From Pleurodeles waltl (taxonomy: Eukaryota; Chordata; Amphibia; Caudata; Salamandridae), in assembly GCF_031143425.1 (NCBI RefSeq), contig NC_090445.1, positions 1,576,944,049-1,577,008,048 of the forward strand: a stretch of DNA of 64,000 nucleotides, in the 5' to 3' direction. The first letter of the stretch is position 1. Every line of letters begins with the position of its first letter. A program made the translations under genes and the position numbers. The notes beneath the pieces were generated by a model, which saw nothing but the letters and a program-made list of their open reading frames with translations, did not search any database and had not been told where the DNA came from. Below are positions 44,300 to 54,068 of the stretch, in pieces.

Positions 44300-47079
44300 C
44301 TGGCGGTCCTTCATGGGTCAGCTGGGCTGTGGCTTGCGGGGCCCTCCTGGCCAGCTGGGCTGTGGCTAGCGGTGGCCTCCTGGGCAGTGACGATGGTGCT
44401 GGCGGTGGCCTCCTGGCCAGTGACTCTGGCGGTGGCCTCCTGGCCAGTGACGATGGTGCTGGCGGTGGCCTCCTGTGCAGTGACGATGGGGCTGGTGGTG
44501 GCCTCCTGGGCAGTGACTCTGGCGGTGGCCTCCTGGCCAGTGACGATGGGGCTGGCGGTGGCCTCCTGGGCAGTGACTCTGGCGGTGGCCTCCTGGGCAG
44601 TGACGATGGGGCTGGCGGAGGCCTCCTGGGCAGCGGGGATGATGGCGGTCTTCTCCGCTGTGCTGCTCCTCCCAGACTTTGGAGATTTCTTCTGCCCCTT
44701 CCCCACCTTGGGAGGAGTCACAGCTGAGTCGACACTCCCCCCGGGACCCCTGTGAGTGGCTTGGCTGGCTGGAGGCTTCCCCCTCTCCCGCCGGGTACTG
44801 TCCAACTTCTGGTGCTTCACAGGGGGGGGGACTGGCTGTGCTGTGGCTCCGTGCCACACTGGCTGACCTGGTGGCCGGTGCACTCCACATACCTGTAACA
44901 ACAGGCACAACTGGTCCCGGAGATTTTTTGGCTGAGGTGCTAGTACGGGACGTATGAGTTGGACGGGGGGGTGGTGGGAAATAGGTTAAGGGTGGACAGG
45001 AAAAGTTTTTGGGAGACACTGGGACGGGTAGCTGGAGGGGGTTTGGGAGTGGAGGAAGAGGTGGTGGTTGTAGGAGGTGTAACTTTTGTGGTTTTGGGTG
45101 CAGGTGCATGGGCTGGAGGCTGTCGTGAGGTGGATGGCTGTTGGGTGGGTGTGTGCCTGCGTTTGTGTATCTTGGGAGGGGGCGTCACAGACACACTGGG
45201 AGAGGACACAGGGGATGTGTAAATGGTAGTGGGGTGGTGAGTGCACGTGAGCGGGGTGTGGTGGTGGGTGTGCTGGTGCGGGACGTAGTGGCTGTAGTGG
45301 TAGTGCATGCAGGTGTGAGTGTAGACGAGACTGGGAGGGAGGAGGGAGACAAGGAGGAGGGGGACACAGTGGAGGCAGTGGATGTTGGTGTGTCTGTATG
45401 TGTGTGATGCTTGCGTGAGTGCATGTGGGATGTGTGGTGCTTATGTTTGCCGGAGCTTCCCTTGTGTGTTGAGGTGTGTGCAGGCTGGTCTGATGGTGTG
45501 CTTGGGATAGACAGAGGTACAGGGGATTGGGTCTGGGAGGAGGAAGTTGGAGGGGGGAGGCTAGACACAGGGACAATGGCTGCCATCAGTGCTGAGGCTA
45601 GAGTCTGAAGGGTTCGATGAAGGGCAGCCTGACCAGAATGAATGCCCTCCAGGAATGCATATGTGTGTTGCAACTCCCTTTCTACACCCTGGATGGCATT
45701 CAAAATGGTAGACTGCCCAACAGTGAGGGACCTGAGGAGGTCAATGGCCTCCTCACTGAGGGCAGCAGAGGTGACAGGGGCAGGGGCTGAGGTGCCTGGG
45801 GCGAAGGTGATGCCCACCCTCCTGGGTGAGCGGGCACGGGACGAAGGCTGAGTGGCTGCTGGGAGGGCGGTGCTGGTAGGGGGGGGTGGCGGCTGTACCT
45901 GTAGAAGTGGGGGGCACAGATGTTGCCGCCACCACAAGGGAGCTCCCATCGGAGGATGAGTCCGTGTCGCTGGTTGCAGATCCTGTGACCGCCGTGGTGC
46001 TCCCCTCGCCCTACGTCCCACTGGTGTATTCTGAGTCCGTAGTGTGGCCCTCCATGGCCATGTGGGATGCAGCTCCCTCGTGCTCCGGTGCCACTGTACC
46101 TCCGCCTGATGATGCTAATGCACACAAGAACAGGGAGACCACAAAAAGGGGGGGACAACAGAAGAAAGACAGGTTGAGTGCATGGCTTACCGCTACCGTT
46201 GGCGGACAATACAGACACAGCAGCCCCCTGCACTACGTCGCGCTGTTGGGCTCTACAGATGCAATTCCTGGGAAATGGCCTACAAGGCTATGGACGACAT
46301 CTGCACACATAGGTGACACAGGGGCATGAATAGCTGTACTTGGCACTCTACAGAGGTGGGGTGGCGGGCCACATGGCCTGCCTTACGGAGGGGCCTTGCC
46401 TAGGGAACTTGCCCTGGCCTAGGAAAACCCACAGCCCTCCTCCCCCACCCAGACACCTTCACTGCGCGCAAAGTCCGCTGAATGATAGTGTACTCACCCC
46501 CTTGTGTCTGCTGTGATGCCCTCAAGCGCCCATCCAACTCAGGGTAGGCCACCGCCAGGATCCTGAACATCAGGGGGGTCATGGTTCGACGGGCACCCCT
46601 CCCACATTGGGAGGCCATCCCTAGCTGAGCCTCCGCCGTCTTCTTGCTCCAGCGGCGAATGTCCTCCCATCTTTTACGGCAGTGGGTGCTCCGTCTGTGA
46701 TGGACCCCCAGGGTCCGGACGTCCTTAGCGATGGCACGCCAAATATCCTTCTTCTGGTGGGCGCTGACCTACATGACATGTACAGGGGAAGAAGAGAAGT
46801 CATTACCAACTGCACCGTCAAAGTGAGTGGCCCACATCCCTACCCTTGCCATGTGGCACATGCATTCACAGTCCTTCATGCACGCAGAACTGTGCCCCCT
46901 TCCTTCTTACAACCAGCCCTCTCCACACAGGCATAGCCCATACAGCATGCTCCCTCTGTACTTACCTGTTGGTCTGGAGGACCGTAGAGTAGCGTGTACT
47001 GGGGAAGGACCCTGTCGACGAGCTTCTCCACCTCCTCTGCAGTGAAGGCAGGGGCCCTTTCCCCAGACGCACGAGCCAT
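44300..47079 (-). pseudogene. Second Myb/SANT-like Harbinger gene, broken
   Basis: Exon 1 (47079-46966) starts with MARASGERAPAFTAEEVEKL and ends in phase at a GTAAGT donor. Exon 2 (46768-46498) follows a CATGTAG acceptor in the same phase and gives VSAHQKKDIWRAIAKDVR and CRKRWEDIRRW, a Myb/SANT-like helix set, ending at a GTGAGT donor after a G-run. A small third exon (about 46252-46193, donor GTAAGC) and a fourth from 46114 (acceptor TGCATTAG) follow. Joining them needs a one-base correction, exon 4 has an in-frame TAG, and the tail (ALSEEAIDLLRSLTVGQ, then Ser/Thr/Pro/His-rich) lies in yet another frame. The lower end is approximate. In Harbingers such proteins bind the termini and recruit the transposase. 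Confidence 0.7.
44365..44640. repeat. 27/33-bp minisatellite (GGCGGTGGCCTCCTGG)
   Basis: Alternating units of about 27 bp (ending AGTGACTCT) and 33 bp (ending AGTGACGATGGTGCT) repeat at least eight times. On the minus strand this gives an open low-complexity region rich in Gly, His and Gln that could be the tail of the broken SANT gene. Confidence 0.85.
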
Positions 47080-47527
47080 TGTATCTTCCAGACCGAGGTC
47101 ACAGCAGCACTTGCAGTGTAGGTCCTCTCCTGTTGAAGATCAGGTATCGAGTGATTGAACAGATAGAAAATGGCGGTCACGTCCGCGGTGGTGCGTACCA
47201 CCACCGCCGGCGTATATCGTCATTGGCTCCTGGGACCCATAGGGTCCAATGTTAACCAATGCAGCATTGCACCGCGGTCTTCGACCGCCTACCGCGACGG
47301 TTTACAACGCCAGCGCAGTTACCTCACATCCCATTGTCCCACTTTACAGGTCAGGCAGCCGCCATTTCAGGGGCCCACATGGCCTAATTACCAACTGCGT
47401 CACACATACCTAGGCCTTGTCTCACAACACAAATACAGGCCACATTTTGTGTATGCATGGTGTTCTGTGTAGACTGTGGGTAAATACCTCTGAGTTGTTT
47501 GACTCTGTGGTCGCTGTTGTCCTTCAT
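47080..47527. promoter_or_regulatory. Divergent promoter region inside the Harbinger
   Basis: It separates the starts of the broken SANT gene (minus) and the transposase (plus). It is GC-rich, with an ATTGGCTCC CCAAT-type word near 47222. It carries two YY1-like motifs in opposite orientation: AAAATGGCGG at 47167-47176 and CCGCCATTTC at 47359-47368. The arrangement suggests one shared bidirectional promoter; this is inference. Confidence 0.5.
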
Positions 47528-48566
47528 ATGTACCGTCCGCTGGGACATGTGAGGAGATGGTGGCATCCTCCGGTGTACCGACCGCTGGTGGACCTGTCGA
47601 CAATGGAGGAAAGAAGTTTGATCATCACCTACAGGTTTGACCGTGCCACAATCCAGGAACTGTGTACACAGTTGGAGCCTAACCTGATGTCAGCAGTCCG
47701 CCATCCCACAGGAATCCCCCCTCAAGTGCAGGTGCTATCAGTGCTCCATTTCCTTGCAAGCGGGTCATTTAAAAAAACAGTGGCCATGGCATCAGGGATG
47801 TACCAGCCTATGTTTTCCAACGTGTTGTCCAGAGTGTTGTCTGCCCTGCTGAAACACATGCAGAGCTACATCGTTTTCCCTCAGATGGAGGACTTGCCTA
47901 CAGTGAAAGGTGACTTCTATGCCATGGGACATATCCCCAACATCATAGGTGCCATTGATGGGACCCATGTAACTTTGGCCCCTCCCCCACAGGAGTGAAC
48001 AGGTGTACAGGAACCGGAAGAGTTATCATTCCATGAATGTACAGATGGTATGTTTGGCAGACCAGTACATCTCCCAGGTAAATGCTATGTTCCCTGGCTC
48101 TGTGCATGACGCCTACATCCTGCGGAATAGCAGCATCCCTTATGTGATGGGTCAACTCCAGAGGTACCGGGTGTGGCTATTAGGGGACTCTGGTTACCCC
48201 AAACTGTCATGGCTACTGACCCCAGTGAGGAATCCCAGGACCAGGGCAGAGGAACGCTACAATGAGGCCCATGGGCAGACTAGGAGGGTGATCGAATGCA
48301 CCTTCGGCCTCCTGAAGGCCAGTTTCAGGTGCCTCCATATGACAGGTGGATCCCTATTCTACCCACCAAAGAAGGTGTGCCAAATCATCGTGGCCTGCTG
48401 TATGCTTCACAACTTGGCTTTGCGACGACAGGTGCCTTTTTTGCAGGAGGATGGTCCAGATGGCGGTGTTGTGGCAGCTGTGGAGCCTGTGGACAGTGAT
48501 GAGGAGGAAGCAGAGGAAGAAGACATTGACAACAGGGACTCAGTCATCCAGCAATATTTCCAGTGA
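47528..48566 (+). pseudogene. Harbinger DDE transposase (HARBI1-like), one frameshift
   Basis: About 346 residues, the usual length of the family. The likely start at 47528 gives MYRPLGHVRRWW, and the first part ends at a stop at 47996-47998. The second part resumes one base off (SEQVYRNRKSYHSMNVQ) and runs to a stop at 48566. The three catalytic residues are all present: Asp in GAIDGTH (47957), Asp in LLGDSGY (48186) and Glu in RVIECTFGLLK (48294). A C-terminal acidic stretch (DSDEEEAEEEDIDN) follows. The break fits a two-base loss in GAGAGTGAA. An intron was considered, because CCCCTCCCCCACAG resembles an acceptor, but no plausible donor lies at a workable distance. Confidence 0.9.
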
Positions 48567-49178
48567 CACACAGGTGAGAAAACATTCCTTCCTACTACAA
48601 GTACTTTAACACTTCTACCTCTATCCTGTCTGTCGATTTCACCCAGTGTATGGTCACTGAGTTGTCATTTTCCCTTACGGTTTCACAGGTGTGGTTTCCA
48701 ACGTGTGTCATCTGCTTAGATTCCTCATGGACTTGAGCTGTGTGACATAGGTATGTTGACATTACATTTGAGAAAGCATTTTGTCACTGTAATTGCTAAT
48801 ACACAAATTTGAAATCACAGACTGACTCCAGATTGTTTTGTGCTTCAAGGGTGTTTATTGAAGTGCTCACTATTGGAGGGGGTTGTAAAATGGTGAGGGG
48901 GGATGGTGGAGGAATGTCCATGGCAGAGTCCAGTCTATTAGTCTCACAGATGCATTGCCCATATGGGCATAGGAAGTGGAGCTGGGGCAGTTCCAATATA
49001 GACAGGGTTACAAAGCGGGACAATGGTTTGACAATCAGGGTGGTCTCATTTCTTGGCGGGGGTCTTGGCATCGTGCTCTGTCTTGTTCCTGGATCTCAGG
49101 GACCGCTTGCGGGGTGGTTCTCCGTCTGCAGGGGGTGGGGTGCTGGTGTGGTGGTCCTGTTGCGGGGCGTCGTGTCCA
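48567..49178. other. 3' region between convergent transposase and SANT gene
   Basis: Holds the two 3' UTRs. A TTTATT at 48854-48859 is AATAAA on the minus strand and can serve the SANT gene ending at 49179. Confidence 0.55.
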
Positions 49179-50576
49179 CTAGCGCCGGCGGAGGTGGTTG
49201 GGCAGTTCATCGTCCATGCTAGTGTCAGGGGCCCCTTGGAGTGCCACAGTGTCCCTCCTGCTGTTAAGTATTTCCTTCAGCACCCCTACGATGGTGCCCA
49301 GGGCGGAGCTGATGGTTCTGAGTTCCTCCCTGAACCCCAAATACTGTTCCTCCTGCATGCGCTGGGTCTCCTGAAACTTGGCCAGGACCGTTGCTATCGT
49401 CTCCTGGGAGTGGTGGTAGGCTCCCATGATGGAGGAGAGGGCCTCGTAGAGAGTGGGTTCCCTTGGCCTGTCCGCCCCCTGTCGCAGGGCAGCCCTCCCA
49501 GTTCCCCTGTGTTCCTGGGCCTCCGTCCCCTGGACCGTGTGCCCACTGCCACTGCCCTCAGGTCCCTGTTGTTGTTGGGGTGGTGGGTTATCCTGGGTTC
49601 CCTGTAGTGGTGGACACACAGCTGATTGACGTGTCCTGGGAACGGAGGTATGGGCCCGCTGGGTGGGTGCTGTGCTGGTGTTACCAGAGGGTGGAAGGTC
49701 TGTGGTGGACTGTGCCTGTGTGAGGGGAACCGACTGTCCCGAGGCCCACAATGGTCCGGGCTGGTCATCTGGATCCAGTTGGACAGAGCTGCTTTCATCA
49801 CTGTGGGCCTCTTCTTTGGGTGGGGTGGAGATGTCTGGACCCTCCTGTCTGGTGACGTTGGGTAGTGGTCCTGCAGGGGTGTAAAAGCATGATTATTGCA
49901 TCTGTGTGTGTCATGGTGTGCAATGGGTGGGTGAGCGTGTACCCCAGTTTTAGCATTCCTGTGTGGGGGCTTGTGTGATAATGGTTGAGGGGGGTGTTAT
50001 GGGTATGTGCAGTGGGCATGCTTTAGTGATGGGTGTCCATGCTTTGTTGTTGCATGCAGGGCTTGGTGTTGGGATGTGTGGTTTGTGTTATTAGTGTATT
50101 AGTGAGGAGTTGGAGTGATAGGGGAGGGGGCGAGGGTGGGGGTCTGTGATAGCATGCAGGTAGGGTGGGGGATATGGTAGTTAAAGGTTTGACTTACCAG
50201 AGTCCATTCCTCCACCGACTCCTGCGAGGCCCTCAGGATGCAGAATCTCCAAGACCTGCTCCTCCCATGTTGTTAGTTGTGGGGGAGGAGGTGGGGGTCC
50301 GCCGCCAGTCCGCTGTACTGCCAGGTGGTGTCTGGAGACCACGGAACGCACCTTCCCCCGTAGGTCGTTCCACCTCTTCCTGATATCGTCCCGATTTCTT
50401 GGGTGCTGTCCCACTGCGTTGACCCTGTCGACTATTCTTCGCCATAGCTCCATCTTTCTTGCCATTGAGGTGTGCTGCACCTGTGCTCCAAATAGCTGTG
50501 GCTCTACCCGGACGATTTCCTTTACCATGACCCTGAGCTCCTCCTCCGAGAACCTGGGGTGTCTTTGCCGTGCCAT
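49179..50576 (-). CDS. Harbinger Myb/SANT-like partner gene, two exons, apparently intact
   Basis: Exon 1 is 50576-50198, beginning MARQRHPRFSEEELRVM. Exon 2 is 49870-49179, ending at a stop. The 327-bp intron has a GTAAGT donor (50197-50192) and an acceptor reading TTTTACACCCCTGCAG. Joining the exons keeps phase across a split Gly codon and gives 356 residues without a stop. Residues about 5-90 form a Myb/SANT-type three-helix domain (WRRIVDRVNAVG, DDIRKRWNDLRGKVR), followed by a proline-rich stretch. The C-terminal half has a low-complexity Pro/Gln part and a predicted coiled coil (LAKFQETQRMQEEQYLGFRE). It lies antisense to the transposase with a convergent 3' end and its own AATAAA. Partners of this type bind DNA and escort HARBI1-type transposases; that role here is inferred. 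Confidence 0.85.
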
Positions 50577-51163
50577 GGTGTGGTGTGGGTGATGTGTGGG
50601 GTGGTGTGTGTGGTGATAAGTGTGGTGATATGTAGTGGTGTGTGGTGTTTTGTGCGTGGAAGTTGTGTGGATGATGGTGTTGAGTGCCTGTGGATGCTGT
50701 TGTTCTTGCTGGTGCTGCCTCTCTCTGGCATTCTTTCTGAATTTTTGGTAGTAGGGGTTTGTGGGTGATGTGGGTGTGTGTTTTATATTGTATTGGGTGT
50801 GTGGGAGTGGTGTGTGCATGTGTATCAGGTGTGTGTATTTGGAATTGTCCAATGTGGTTGTGTTTTGTAAATGTGTGTGTATTTTGAGCGCGGCGGTGTG
50901 TACCGCCAATGGAATACCACGGTTGAAAGACGTGGATTCGTGGGTCGTGATAGCGTGGGCGTATTTCTGTTGGCGTGACGGTGGCGGTTTTGTTTTCGCC
51001 AGTTTATCACTGACCTTTGGTGTGGCGGAATTGTGTGGGTGTCTGATTTTTGTCGGATTTCGGGATGTGGGTCATAATAGCTGTGGCGGAATTCCGCGGC
51101 GGTGTGTTGGCGGTCTTCTGCACGGCGGTAAGCGGCTTTTACCGCCAATGTTGTAATGAGGGC
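50577..51163 (-). promoter_or_regulatory. 5' flank of the intact SANT gene and right Harbinger terminus
   Basis: The first 330 bp are GT-rich (CA-rich on the gene strand). From about 50888 the sequence turns into GGCGG/CCGCC-rich subterminal repeats ending in the right terminus. The gene's promoter should lie here, but no TATA box is clear. The long minus-strand frame reaching 50909 simply extends through the CA-rich leader; the start at 50576 is chosen because the domain begins there. Confidence 0.5.
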
Positions 51164-51165
51164 CC

Positions 51166-52640
51166 ATGTCTTTAGCGGGGAACACATCCCAGGCCATGGG
51201 CTCACCGCATGTGGATCTCAGGGAACTGTGCTTTGAAAGGAAACTAAAGGCAGGTAGGAACCCTAGCAAGAGTCTGCTTCTAGGCCTGCTGCTCAAGGCT
51301 GACCAGGACAATGTTGGCAGTCAGGAGGAGGAGGAGGAGGATGCAGACACTCATCACCCAGTGTTAGAAAAACAGGATCTAGACAGTGAAAAGGGTCAGC
51401 AGGGTCCCTTAGATGATCAGAGAGCCCCTAGTAAATCCCCAGCCCAGCTGGGAACACTACTGGTAGTGGGAGGGGACACCATACAAGTATGCCCCCCTTT
51501 GGGCCCAGAGGGTTGGTTGAGATGGTGACTAAGAATAGGGACAAATCCTCTTCTGCTCACTCTCACGTCTCCTCAGTATCTGAGGGGACACACTGCTGAA
51601 CTTCAGGTGAGGACTCCCTAGATAGGTAACTCAGGCAACTGAAACTGGAGGAGGGCAGGCTGAGGCTGCAGGAGCAACAGCTAGCCCTAGATAGGGAGGC
51701 CTTAGCAGTGGAGAGAGAGAGAGAGACAGGGTATGGGTTTAGCACCCCATGGTGGCAGCAGTTTTAGTTTCAGGGAGCCACGGGTCGGGAGAACTCTTTT
51801 GACTCCAGAGACTTGAACAAGGTGTTCCCCTGCTACAATGTGTAGGATGACATCTACAAGTGGTTCACTGCTTTGGAGAGGGCCTATAAGGTACAGAGGC
51901 TACCCCCAAAGGTAGTGGACTGCTATTTTGTGGCTTTCCTTCCCTGACAAGGGTAGGGACAGACTCCTAACTGTCAGAGAAGAGGATGCAGACAATTGCT
52001 CAGTTCTCAAAACAGCACTTCTGGATGGGTTTGGTCAAAACATTGAACAATACAGGACAATGCTCAGGGAGACCAGAAAAGAGTCCTCCCAAGATGGAGT
52101 AGATTTTGTGGACTGTTCTGTGAATGCTCTAGGAAGGCTGGTTGCATGGAAGCATAGTCAGTGACTATCAGGGCTTATACAACTTATTCTTCAGAGAGCA
52201 TATTTTGAATAAATGTGTGTCTCATTTGTTGTATCTGTACCTGATGGACTCTGATCTGACTATCCCCAAGAATTAGGAAAGAAGGCATACAAATTGATCT
52301 GCACCAGGGTGAGCAGAAAAGCTCACACAGAGGGTGACCACAAAAATAAAGTTACAGGTAAGCACCAGGAGAAGGGTGAGGACAAAGAAAATTCCAAAGA
52401 GTCTTCATCAGGCCCACAAAATTCCTCTGGGGGTTGGGGCAAATCCTCTTCCTTTAACTTCAAAAAGCCTTGGTGTTATGTCTGTAAGAACAAAGGCCAT
52501 TTGCCAGGAGACAGCTCCTGCCCTAAGAAGCCAAGCCAACAACTACTACCAACCCCATTTCTCCTTCTAGTGACCCTAGCAATAGCAGTAGTGGTGGGAC
52601 TACTAACAGTAGTCAGTCTAAGGGTAAAGCTGGGCTCACT
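51166..52640 (+). pseudogene. Gypsy B gag remnant
   Basis: The start codon at 51166 is immediately next to the Harbinger end. The frame to 51528 begins MSLAGNTSQAMGSPHVDLRE and has an acidic stretch (QEEEEEDADT). After a shift, a coiled-coil-like segment follows near 51627-51720 (LEEGRLRLQEQQLALDREAL), then a capsid-like part (YKWFTALERAY near 51856) in other frames. A zinc-knuckle-like motif lies near 52475-52530 (CYVCKNKGH, then CPKK) with wider spacing than the canonical CCHC. Stops at several places make it non-functional. Confidence 0.75.
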
Positions 52641-52739
52641 TTAGGGACTATAGTGGGACCTGGGTTGGTTAGAGAGACCACTGAAGCAGTGTTATTCTCT
52701 GATGGGGACATTGATTCTGCCACCCTTGTTGCCTGTCCC

Positions 52740-53380
52740 CTTAACATGGGTAAGTACAGGTAGCATCCTCTGATAAATGGTGTTGCGGCTGAGGCCTACA
52801 GGGACACAGGGGCCATTGTCACTATCGTGACTGGAGAACTGGTGTCTCCTGAGATACACCTACGTGGTCACCAGTACCATGTGAATGATGCTCATAACAA
52901 TACTGTGTGCCAGCCCATGTCAGTTGTTGATTTCAGCTGGGGGGCTTACTGTTCCTAAAATAAAAAGTTGTGGTGTCCACAGACCTACTTGTAGAGTGTC
53001 TGCTAGGGAGCAACCTGGAGGCTTCAGCTTGGGCTGAAGTGGAGTTAGAGGCCCATGCAACAATGCTGAACATTCCAAGGCACATTTTGCCTTGCCTGGA
53101 GCACAGGCCAAGAAGCAAAAAGATCAGGGAAACTTGGAGCCTGGAACAATGGCCCAAGAACTTCCCAAACCTAAGAGTAGGAAGGTCAAAAAGGTGTCCC
53201 CTACTCCACCCTCCAGTGAGGATTCAACCCCAGAGGGGGGGAGAGTCCACTCCCTTAGCAGAACCTGCACCAGGGGAGCTACAAGCTGACACAACTGAGC
53301 TCCTAAGTGCAGGGGGGCCTGCCAGGAGGAGTTCAGTAGGGCACAAAGAACGTGTCCCACACTGGAAGACTTGAGGCAGC
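52740..53380 (+). pseudogene. Gypsy B protease remnant and linker
   Basis: The aspartic protease active site is visible near 52805-52835 as YRDTGAIVTIV (D-T-G intact, with Ile where Ser is usual). Downstream, LLVECLLGSNLEASAW (near 52979) fits the second protease block. The rest (to 53374) is a basic, proline-rich linker. There is no RT sequence between protease and integrase, which matters for the gene-order argument. Confidence 0.7.
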
Positions 53381-53974
53381 ACGCTGTGGCTCAAGAGGCA
53401 GGGGATGCAACTGGCAACCACAAGGTGTATTGGGAAGACAACCTCTTGTACTCAGAGCCAAGGGACCTTTGAAAGGGTTGGGGTAGATATTGTTGCCCCC
53501 CTAGACTCCCCCACAGCCTCTTGAAACAGATTAATTCTAGTGGTGGTAGACCATGCCACCAGGTACTCAGAAGCTAGTCCTCTTAGGACCACTACAGCTA
53601 CTGCAGTGGCCAAGGGCCTTTTTGGAATCTTTTCAAGAGTGGGTTTTCCTAAACAGGTGGTGTCAGACCGAAGTGCAAACCTCATGTCTACATACCTGAA
53701 AGCAATGTGGAAGGAATGTGGTGTTACTTACCACCTCCAAACCAATAGTTTGGTAGAGAGGTTCAATAATACTCTCAAAGGCATGATCATGGGACTGTCT
53801 GAAAAGCTCAGAAGAAGATAGGATGTCCTACTGCCATGCCTCCTCTTCGCCTACAGGGAGGTCCCTCAGAATGGTGTGGGCTACAAACCATTTGAACTTT
53901 TGTTTGGGCACCCTGTTAGGGGGCCTCTTGCTCTTCTAAGAGAAGTCTCGGAGCAACCTCTCAAGCCTCCCAAG
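53381..53974 (+). pseudogene. Gypsy B integrase, core part before the LINE insertion
   Basis: It opens with a short piece of the N-terminal region (VYWEDNLLYSEP, about 53428). The H2C2 zinc finger that should follow is missing, apparently deleted. The DDE core has Asp in VGVDIVAPLD (about 53480), VVVDHATRYSEA (53540 onward), Asp in VVSDRSANL (about 53660) and Glu in LVERFNNTLKGM (about 53750). The segment LFAYREVPQNGVGYKPFELL (53847-53905) completes the core. The LINE at 53975 interrupts the protein; the C-terminal part resumes at about 57931. Confidence 0.88.
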
Positions 53975-54068
53975 TAATCAATCAAAAAAAAATTATAGAG
54001 CGGGCTACTCACCTGTGAGGGTCTCAAGGCACTTGGGGGGGGGCAAGATCAGAAGGGGGTAAGGAGGG

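Larger units (their letters stand above)
42372..51163. mobile_element. Autonomous-type PIF/Harbinger transposon, 8.8 kb
   Basis: The left terminus GTGGTCATAACAACCCTGG and the reverse-complemented right terminus GCCCTCATTACAACATTGG align without gaps through GGCGG. CCATG lies on both sides (42367-42371, 51164-51168), so the target duplication is within CCATG; the family standard is three bases, and the exact span is unresolved. Contents: a tandem-repeat region (43270-44650), a broken Myb/SANT-like gene (minus, 47079 downwards), a DDE transposase (plus, 47528-48566) and an intact-looking spliced Myb/SANT-like gene (minus, 50576-49179). Harbingers need both a transposase and a Myb-like partner; here there are two distinct partner genes. 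Confidence 0.9.

Noticed and set aside
45141..46329. Plus-strand frames antisense to the second SANT gene (for example 45886-46329)
   Set aside because: Splice sites and SANT motifs support the minus strand; these are shadows.
47960..48000. Intron in the Harbinger transposase using CCCCTCCCCCACAG as acceptor
   Set aside because: No GT donor at a plausible distance keeps the catalytic core together; a small indel explains the frame change better.
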